This document shows, one piece after another, positions 1 through 4,270 of a stretch of DNA of 5,176 bases. The DNA comes from Actinomycetota bacterium. GTDB lineage: Bacteria; Actinomycetota; Thermoleophilia; Gaiellales; Gaiellaceae. The stretch covers positions 6,402-11,577 of the forward strand of contig PLDP01000057.1 of the NCBI GenBank assembly GCA_003136795.1, written 5' to 3'. Within the stretch, counting starts at the first letter, position 1. Every line of letters begins with the position of its first letter. The position numbers were made by a program, and so were the translations under genes. The notes below the pieces were generated by a model. The model had not been told where the DNA came from. It did no database searches and worked only from the letters and a program-made list of their open reading frames with translations.

Positions 1-546
1 TGGGGCGATGTCGGCGTGATCGCCTGGCTCGTCGACGCCGCGGCGATCATCTCGCAGAAGGCGCTCCTCAAGTGCTCGTACGCGCCGTACGCGCGGATCA
101 TGAAGAAGATCTGCTGGGAGGAGTCGTTCCACATCCTGCACGGCCGCGACGTGATCCTCGCGATGATGACCGGCACCGACGCGCAGCGCGAGCTCGTGCA
201 GGAGGCGCTGACCCGCTGGTGGGGGCCGCTGATGCAGTTCCACGGCAACCCGATCGCCCGCGAGGAGGATCCGATGTACGTCTGGCGGATCAAGTCGCAG
301 GGAAACGAAGAAGCGCGCCAGCAGTTTCTCGAGGGCTACGTGCCGCAGATCTGGGAGCTCGGCCTCACCGTCCCCGACCCGAACCTGCGCCGCTCGGACG
401 ACGGCGTCTGGGAGTACTCGGAGCCGGACTGGGCGGAGCTCAAGTCGGTCGTCACCGGCCACGGTCCTCGCTCGCAGGAACGGCTCGCCTTCCGCGCCCG
501 CTTCCTCGCGCAGGAGCAGTGGGTTCGCGACGCGATTGCCGCATGA
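1..546 (+). CDS. paaA: Phenylacetyl-CoA 1,2-epoxidase catalytic subunit PaaA (3' part)
   Basis: Catalytic diiron subunit of the PaaABCE monooxygenase, a cytoplasmic complex that converts phenylacetyl-CoA to its 1,2-epoxide. The gene is open at the left edge of the window; 181 C-terminal residues are visible, a little under 60% of a typical protein of about 310 residues. It is recognised from the segments CSYAPYARIMKKICWEESFH (visible residues 25-44) and the closing NG/GHGPRSQERL-type region. Visible Asp12 and the Glu41-Ser-Phe-His44 motif have the spacing (29 and 3) that I recall for the second half of the diiron site in E. coli PaaA. The other half-site is outside the window. The TGA at 544-546 ends the gene 67 bases before paaB, with a strong hairpin in the gap. 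Function is confident by family; substrate is by homology and operon context. Confidence 0.95.
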   Translation, partial: WGDVGVIAWLVDAAAIISQKALLKCSYAPYARIMKKICWEESFHILHGRDVILAMMTGTDAQRELVQEALTRWWGPLMQFHGNPIAREEDPMYVWRIKSQGNEEARQQFLEGYVPQIWELGLTVPDPNLRRSDDGVWEYSEPDWAELKSVVTGHGPRSQERLAFRARFLAQEQWVRDAIAA

Positions 547-580
547 GCCGTAGGCTTGACGGAGGCTCACAAAGAGCGGA

Positions 581-601
581 GGCGCCGGCTTTGCCGGCGC
601 C
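581..601 (+). other. Perfect 9-bp hairpin in the paaA-paaB gap
   Basis: The arms GGCGCCGGC (581-589) and GCCGGCGCC (593-601) are perfectly complementary around a TTT loop. No run of T follows, so it is not a classical intrinsic terminator. It sits 34 bases after the paaA stop, and the Shine-Dalgarno-like GGAG of paaB (602-605) begins directly at its base. Possible roles are a 3' stabiliser of paaA mRNA, an attenuator, or an element setting the paaA:paaB ratio. The structure is seen directly; the role is inferred. Confidence 0.6.
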
Positions 602-605
602 GGAG
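602..605 (+). promoter_or_regulatory. Probable ribosome binding site of paaB
   Basis: GGAG lies 8 bases before a TTG and decides the start of paaB at 614, since no ATG or GTG offers a better start in this frame. It abuts the 3' arm of the intercistronic hairpin, so folding of the hairpin would leave it just exposed. Confidence 0.5.
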
Positions 606-613
606 CGGGCGCA

Positions 614-901
614 TTGATCTTCGAGGTGTTTCGGCAGGAACGGAAGGGGCAGCCGTTCACACATGCCGGCTCGATCGAGGCGCCGGACGCGGCGTTCGCC
701 GACGCCTGGGCGCGCGAGCAGTACGGCCGGCGCGGCGAGTCGGAGGCGCTCTGGCTCGTGCCGCGCGACGCGGTGCACCAGGTGACCGAGTGGGCGGACG
801 AGTTCGACCTCAAGTACCGCCGCGTCGACGGCTACTCGATCAAGTCACGCTTGAAGGAGGCACGTGAACGCGCGGGCACAGCAACTTCTGAGCCTGGCTG
901 A
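614..901 (+). CDS. paaB: Phenylacetyl-CoA epoxidase subunit PaaB
   Basis: Small non-catalytic subunit of the PaaABCE epoxidase, required for activity and thought to bridge the PaaA-PaaC subcomplexes. The 95-residue product has the family's usual length. The N-terminal pattern IFEVFRQERKG, followed by HAGSIEAPDA and the central ALWLVPRDAV strand, matches the PaaB fold (E. coli: YEVFVRGKQG...HVGSLHAAD...IWVV). The start is a TTG with GGAG 8 bases upstream. Its last 38 bases overlap paaC, and the strong ribosome binding site of paaC is inside the paaB reading frame, which suggests translational coupling. The family is clear; the exact start is less certain because it is a TTG. Confidence 0.93.
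   Translation: MIFEVFRQERKGQPFTHAGSIEAPDAAFADAWAREQYGRRGESEALWLVPRDAVHQVTEWADEFDLKYRRVDGYSIKSRLKEARERAGTATSEPG
853..860 (+). promoter_or_regulatory. Strong ribosome binding site of paaC inside paaB
   Basis: GAAGGAGG ends 3 bases before the GTG at 864. It is the best Shine-Dalgarno match in the window and supports that start for paaC, although the spacing is short and produces a 38-base overlap with paaB. Confidence 0.65.
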
Positions 902-1502
902 CGACGAGCTGATCCTCGGCTGGCGCGACTCCGAGTGGACCGGGATCGCGCCGACGCTCGAGGAGGACGTCGCGTTCTCGTCGATCGCGCAGAACGAGAT
1001 CGGCCACGCGCGCGCGCTCTACGAGCTCGCGGCGCAGGAGCTCGGCACCAACGCGGATGCCCTCGCGTTCGACCGCGCGCCTGATGAGTACCGCTGCGCG
1101 CCGCTCGTCGAGCTGCACCTGCTCGAGTGGGCGCACACGATCGCCCGCCGCTATCTCTACGAGGAAGCGGACCGCGTGCGCATCGCGGCGCTGATGCGAT
1201 CCGACGACGCCGAGCTGGCGGGCCTCGCGGCGAAGATCGACCGCGAGGAGACCTACCACCGCCTGCACGCCGAGCTGTGGGCGGCGCGCCTGCGGGACGA
1301 GCCGCGCTTTCGCTCGGCCGTCGAAGAACTGTGGCCCTACGCGCTCGGCGTGCTCGACCCCGAGCTGCGCGACGAGCTCGCCCGGCGCGTCGGCCTCGAG
1401 GTCGTCCCGGCCAAGGAGCGCGGCAAGCACACACCCGCGCTCGCGGAGCTCTGGGACGAGATGACCGAGGTTCGGCGTTCGATTCCGGGCGCGCAGTGGT
1501 AA
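864..1502 (+). CDS. paaC: Phenylacetyl-CoA epoxidase subunit PaaC, with ferritin-type metal ligands
   Basis: Structural partner of PaaA in the epoxidase; 212 residues with a ferritin-like four-helix fold, shorter than E. coli PaaC (about 248). Family marks are DSEWTGIAPTLEEDVAFSSI (residues 22-41) and the C-terminal TEVRRSIPGAQW, equivalent to the E. coli ending LQRVLPGQQW. In E. coli PaaC the metal ligands are lost, but here Glu15, Glu45-x-x-His48, Glu100 and Glu129-x-x-His132 occur with spacings 30/3 and 29/3, the same as the diiron ligand pattern of PaaA. This subunit may therefore bind metal. The start is GTG with GAAGGAGG just upstream. The gene overlaps paaB by 38 bases and paaD by 7. 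Identity as PaaC rests on sequence and order; metal binding is inference. Confidence 0.93.
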   Translation: MNARAQQLLSLADDELILGWRDSEWTGIAPTLEEDVAFSSIAQNEIGHARALYELAAQELGTNADALAFDRAPDEYRCAPLVELHLLEWAHTIARRYLYEEADRVRIAALMRSDDAELAGLAAKIDREETYHRLHAELWAARLRDEPRFRSAVEELWPYALGVLDPELRDELARRVGLEVVPAKERGKHTPALAELWDEMTEVRRSIPGAQW

Positions 1503-1981
1503 CGGCCGAGGCGGTCTGGGCCGCGCTCGACGAGATCCCCGACCCCGAGATTCCCGTGATCTCTCTGGTCGATCTCGGCGTGATCCGCGACGTCACCGTC
1601 GACGGCGATCGCGTTCGCGTCGAGTTCACGCCGACGTTCCTTGGCTGCCCGGCGCTCGAGGTGATGAAGCGCGCGCTGGAGGACAAGATCACGTCGCTCG
1701 GCGCAGAGCCGGAGGTTCGCGTGATCCAGGACGACTCCTGGTCGACCGACCGCATCACCGTCGCCGGCCGCGAGAAGCTGCGCGAAGCCGGCTTCGCGCC
1801 GCCCGCGCCGCGCAGCGCCGGGCCGACGACGCTCGTGCAGCTCCAGTCGAAGGCGTTCCGCTGCCCGTACTGCGGCTCGACCGAGACGCGGCTCGAGAAC
1901 ATCTTCGGCCCGACGCCGTGCCGCTCGATCCGCTGGTGCGAGAGCTGCCGCCAGCCGTTCGAGCAGTTCAAGACGATCTGA
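1496..1981 (+). CDS. paaD: Epoxidase maturation protein PaaD (MIP18-like domain plus zinc ribbon)
   Basis: Needed for function of the phenylacetyl-CoA epoxidase and thought to help assemble its iron or iron-sulfur centres; it is not a subunit of the active enzyme. The product is 161 residues, near the family length of about 165. Residues 5-100 form the MIP18/DUF59 domain, with IPDPEIPVISLVDLGVI (14-30) and the TPTFLGCP motif carrying the conserved Cys51. The C-terminal zinc ribbon has Cys123-x-x-Cys126 and Cys148-x-x-Cys151, plus an extra Cys142. The start is the GTG at 1496, which overlaps the end of paaC by 7 bases; no clear Shine-Dalgarno is seen, so coupling to paaC translation is likely. 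The next gene begins 3 bases after its stop. Confidence 0.94.
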   Translation: MVTAEAVWAALDEIPDPEIPVISLVDLGVIRDVTVDGDRVRVEFTPTFLGCPALEVMKRALEDKITSLGAEPEVRVIQDDSWSTDRITVAGREKLREAGFAPPAPRSAGPTTLVQLQSKAFRCPYCGSTETRLENIFGPTPCRSIRWCESCRQPFEQFKTI

Positions 1982-1984
1982 CTG

Positions 1985-2413
1985 ATGGCGAGGCGCACCC
2001 TCGACGACCTGCTCGAAACGGCCCGCTCGAAGATCGAGCGCCTCGCACCCGGTGCGGCGTGGGCAGCCGCGCAAGACGGTGCACGAATCATCGACGTTCG
2101 CGCGGCACCGGACGAGGTCGTGGCCGGGTCGCTGCACATCCCGCGCACGGTGCTCGAGTAGCGCCTCGACCCGGACAGCCGCTGGCGGAGCCCCTTCGCG
2201 CCGGCACTCGACGACACGGTGCTCGTGCTCTGCGACCACGGCTGCTCGTCGAGCCTCGCGGCGGCGGTGCTCGTTGAACTCGGCTTCGGAAAGGCCGGCG
2301 ACGTCGTCGGCGGATTCGCGGCGTGGGTCGCAGCGGGCCTACCTGCCGTCGCAGCTCCGGCACCGGCTCCGGGGCTGCCGGGAACCGCACCGCCTGCGCC
2401 GCTCACCGACTAG
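1985..2413 (+). pseudogene. Single-domain rhodanese interrupted by an in-frame TAG
   Basis: A rhodanese-like sulfurtransferase (persulfide carrier family) of 142 codons whose frame is intact except for TAG at codon 59. Codons 33-39 encode GARIIDVR, the family's N-terminal strand. HIPRTVLE (51-58) precedes the stop and RLDP follows it; actinobacterial relatives read NVLEWRLDP here, so TGG has become TAG. The catalytic loop is intact after the stop (Cys83-Asp-His-Gly-Cys-Ser-Ser), as is the GGFAAWVAAGLP segment (about codons 108-119). A Pro/Ala-rich tail ends at TAG 2411-2413. The ATG lies 3 bases after paaD, so the gene is in the same operon. It may be a recent nonsense allele, a sequence error, or a read-through gene. 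Terminating at TAG would give 58 residues without the active site. Confidence 0.8.
2159..2161 (+). other. In-frame amber codon at a conserved Trp position
   Basis: TAG lies between the codons for VLE and RLDP of the rhodanese. A single G-to-A change from TGG explains it. No frameshift is involved: both sides are in the same frame and 83 further codons match the family. No obvious recoding structure was seen directly downstream. Confidence 0.85.
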
Positions 2414-2416
2414 AGT
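2411..2416 (+). promoter_or_regulatory. Possible -10 element of a leaderless selenoprotein transcript
   Basis: TAGAGT matches the actinobacterial TANNNT -10 pattern and ends 7 bases before the ATG at 2424, the spacing typical of leaderless genes. The start has no convincing Shine-Dalgarno upstream, which fits. No TTGACA-like -35 is visible, and the hexamer overlaps the rhodanese stop codon, so chance is possible. Confidence 0.3.
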
Positions 2417-2423
2417 CGCGCTT

Positions 2424-2642
2424 ATGGCGCACGTGCGCATCCTCTACTGCCCCGTCTGAAGCGGCTACGACGAACGGGCTGCGAGTCTCGCTGCCGAGAT
2501 CAAAGGGGCCGGGCACACCGCCGAGATCGCGCCGGGAGAGAAGAGCCAGTACGACGTCTTCGTCGACGACGCGCTCGTCTTCTCGAAGCAACGCGAAGGA
2601 CGCTGGCCCGAGCCGGCCGAGATCCTCGCCGCCCTCGACTGA
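2424..2642 (+). CDS. Rdx/SelW-like selenoprotein with CxxU redox motif
   Basis: A small thioredoxin-like thiol/selenol oxidoreductase of the SelW/SelT/SelH (Rdx) family, 72 residues when TGA 2457-2459 is read as selenocysteine. The N-terminus is MAHVRILYCPV-U-SGYDERA, where family members have YCxxCGY. The redox pair is thus Cys9 and Sec12. The rest fits the family: ERAASLAAEI helix (17-26), a central YDVFVDDALVFSK strand pair (43-55) and the C-terminal GRWPEPAEILAAL (59-71), equivalent to the FPE..EI ending. No ATG, GTG or TTG follows in frame after the TGA, so the 60 conserved codons can only be made by reading through it. A SECIS-like stem-loop lies at 2475-2496. The gene starts 10 bases after the rhodanese and ends with a second TGA. 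Its partner and substrate are unknown; a role in peroxide or thiol redox defence is inferred from the family. Confidence 0.9.
2457..2459 (+). other. Selenocysteine codon (UGA) in the CxxU motif
   Basis: This TGA stands exactly where the Rdx family has the second redox Cys. Three codons upstream is the resolving Cys (TGC 2448-2450). The frame stays open for 60 codons afterwards and a SECIS-like hairpin begins 15 bases downstream. Confidence 0.9.
2475..2496 (+). promoter_or_regulatory. Bacterial SECIS-like stem-loop
   Basis: In RNA the arms are GGC-U-GCGA (2477-2484) and UCGC-U-GCC (2488-2495) around the loop GUC (2485-2487). This gives seven Watson-Crick pairs with one U·U mismatch, and C2475-G2496 can add a pair. 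The apical loop starts 25 bases after the UGA, inside the window I recall for bacterial SECIS models (about 16-37). The design closely follows the E. coli fdhF element: a three-pair stem, an unpaired U, a short upper stem and a loop with GU. Those unpaired U and loop G/U bases are what SelB contacts in E. coli. The fold was made by eye. Confidence 0.8.
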
Positions 2643-2648
2643 CACCCC

Positions 2649-3683
2649 GTGCCGACCGCAGTAAGCGCAGCGGCCTCGCAGGCCTGGCCTGCGTTTGCCC
2701 TCGTCACGGGCCTGCTGCTCGTCGGCGTCGTCGCCGAGCGCGACGGCCTGTTCGCGGCAGCCGGCGGCCGGCTCTCGCGCCTGCCGCTCGGGTCACGGGC
2801 GCTGCTCGTTGCGTCCCTCGGCCTCGTCGCCGTCGTGACGGCGGTGCTCAACCTCGACACGTCCGTCTTCTTCCTCACACCGGTGCTGCTGCATCTCGCA
2901 CGACACCGCGGTATCGACGAAGCACCGTTCCTCTACGGCACCGTCTTCATGTCGAACGCGGCGTCGCTCTTCCTGCCCGGCTCCAACCTGACGAACCTGA
3001 TCGTCCTGCACCAGGAGCACGTCGCCGGAGCGACCTTTCTCGCGCGCATGTGGCCCGCCGCGGTCGCGTCGGTCGTCACGACCACGCTGATCCTGATCGT
3101 CGTGTTCTGGCGCACGCTCGGCGTACCGGCCGCGCAAGGGCGCGAGCCGGCACGCGCACGCTTCGGTCTCGGCGCAGCGGCAGTCGCCGTCTCCACCGTG
3201 CTCGTGCTCGTCCTTGCCGCACCCGCATTGCCGGTGCTGATCGTCGGGGCCCTCGCCGTCGTCCTCGCGCGAACGACACGGGCCCGTCTGTTCGCCACGG
3301 TCGACCCGCGCGTGCTCGGCGGCCTCCTCGTGCTCGCCGTCGCGGTCGGATCGCTCGGGCGCTGGTGGCACGGCCCGGAGCACTTCGTCAACTCGTTCGA
3401 TCGCTGGCAGACGGCGGCGGCCGGTGCGCTCGCTGCGGTCGGCCTGAACAACCTGCCGGCGTCGATGCTGCTCTCGGCCAACACGCCCGCCCACGCCCGG
3501 GCGCTGCTGATCGGGCTCAACCTCGGCCCGAATCTCGCCGTGACCGGCTCGCTCTCGGCCGTCCTCTGGCTGCGTGTGGCGCGCAGCCACGGGGCGAGGC
3601 CGAGCGCGCGCACGTACACCCTGCTCGGCCTCGTCCTCGTGCCGGTGTCGATCGCCGCGTCGCTCGCGGCTCTTGCTCTCTAA
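2649..3683 (+). CDS. ArsB/SLC13-type (ion transporter superfamily) permease
   Basis: An integral membrane permease of 344 residues, with about nine or ten hydrophobic segments arranged as two related halves. The first half has TAVLNLDTSVFFLTPVLLHL (64-83) and SNAASLFLPGSNLTNLIV (102-119). The second half has NNLPASMLL (267-275) and GLNLGPNLAVTGSLSAVLWL (289-308). The last block is the ArsB-like signature. It is shorter than E. coli ArsB (429), apparently lacking the first two helices. Substrate is not readable from sequence: arsenite, another oxyanion, an organic anion or Na+/H+ exchange are all possible in this superfamily. The GTG start lies 6 bases after the selenoprotein stop and in the same frame. 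Its stop overlaps that of the convergent gene. Confidence 0.85.
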   Translation: MPTAVSAAASQAWPAFALVTGLLLVGVVAERDGLFAAAGGRLSRLPLGSRALLVASLGLVAVVTAVLNLDTSVFFLTPVLLHLARHRGIDEAPFLYGTVFMSNAASLFLPGSNLTNLIVLHQEHVAGATFLARMWPAAVASVVTTTLILIVVFWRTLGVPAAQGREPARARFGLGAAAVAVSTVLVLVLAAPALPVLIVGALAVVLARTTRARLFATVDPRVLGGLLVLAVAVGSLGRWWHGPEHFVNSFDRWQTAAAGALAAVGLNNLPASMLLSANTPAHARALLIGLNLGPNLAVTGSLSAVLWLRVARSHGARPSARTYTLLGLVLVPVSIAASLAALAL

Positions 3684-4270
3684 GCGGTCGGCGCTCCCGC
3701 CAGGCTCGGGTAGCGGCCCGTGAGCAGGAAGAGGTAGGCGTACGTCTGCAGCTCGTACCGGAGCAGCCAGGCGCTGATGTCGCGCATGCCGCGGTGCATG
3801 TTCCCGGTGAAGAGGCAGTAGAACCAGCCGAGCACCGCGACGGCCTGGTTGACCAGGCGGAAGACGTAACAGAGCAACAGTGCCGGGATTGCGAGGAGCA
3901 CGCGGAAGAAGACGGTCAGCCTGCTCTGCGGCGCAGCGGCATCGACGCGCAGGTCGACCGGATACGCACCGGCAGCGCCGCTGAACGGCGGCCACGGGTC
4001 GGCGAGCAGGAGCATGTACGACGTGAGATGCGTGAGCGCGCGCAGATAGCGCGCGATGAAGTCGTGCAGGCCGTCGGGCACGCGTCCGGCGAAGAGTGCG
4101 ACGAGCCAGGCGATCAGCACCGCGACGTACGTGACCATCCCCCAGATGCCGAGCCAGATCGCCTGCGGGATCGCAAGCAGCAGGCGGAAGAAGACGGTGA
4201 GGCGGTTGCGCCTCAGATCATCGTCGACGATCAATCCAATCGGATGGGTTTCGAGCTGTGGATCGATCAT
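3680..4270 (-). CDS. DUF4389 membrane protein, two repeats
   Basis: A 196-residue membrane protein built of two DUF4389 repeats; molecular function unknown. Repeat A (about 9-97) has HPIGLIVDDDLRRNRLTVFF, a long hydrophobic stretch at 28-62, then LHDFIARYLRAL and LADPWPPFSG. Repeat B (about 103-192) repeats the plan: YPVDLRVD, RLTVFFRVLLAIPALL, hydrophobic 120-155, MRDISAWLLRYELQTYAYLFLL and GRYPSLAG. The ATG overlaps the stop of the upstream fusion gene as ATGA and has GAGAGG six bases upstream (4277-4282), so the two are co-translated. It ends with TAG at 3682-3680, interlocked with the permease TAA. The protein is paralogous to the DUF4389 half of its upstream neighbour. The family call is firm; no role can be assigned. 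Confidence 0.88.
   Translation of the reverse strand: MIDPQLETHPIGLIVDDDLRRNRLTVFFRLLLAIPQAIWLGIWGMVTYVAVLIAWLVALFAGRVPDGLHDFIARYLRALTHLTSYMLLLADPWPPFSGAAGAYPVDLRVDAAAPQSRLTVFFRVLLAIPALLLCYVFRLVNQAVAVLGWFYCLFTGNMHRGMRDISAWLLRYELQTYAYLFLLTGRYPSLAGAPTA

Noticed and set aside
556..561. TTGACG as a -35 box for a paaB promoter
   Set aside because: No TANNNT-like -10 is found at 16-19 bases spacing; the region is more simply explained as the intercistronic gap.
832..2406. Long open frame (524 codons) on the minus strand opposite paaC, paaD and the rhodanese
   Set aside because: Its product is low-complexity Arg/Ala/Ser-rich and lies fully antisense to well-supported genes; such frames are common opposite GC-rich coding sequence.
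2219..2413. Separate small gene starting at GTG 2219 with the rhodanese catalytic loop
   Set aside because: It would begin within a core strand of the rhodanese fold and lacks a ribosome binding site; it is better seen as the second half of the gene broken by TAG.
2457..2459. TGA as a nonsense mutation making a pseudogene
   Set aside because: It falls exactly on the redox Cys position, is followed by a SECIS-like hairpin at the right distance, and the rest of the frame is fully conserved.
2677..2693. 7-bp hairpin (CGCAGGC / GCCTGCG) early in the permease, as a terminator or a second SECIS
   Set aside because: It is followed by only three T, lies in coding sequence, and its loop is 41 bases from the TGA at 2640-2642, outside the SECIS range.
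2793..3995. 400-codon minus-strand frame opposite the permease
   Set aside because: Arg/Gly/Glu-rich composition with no recognisable domain; the permease on the other strand has clear family motifs.
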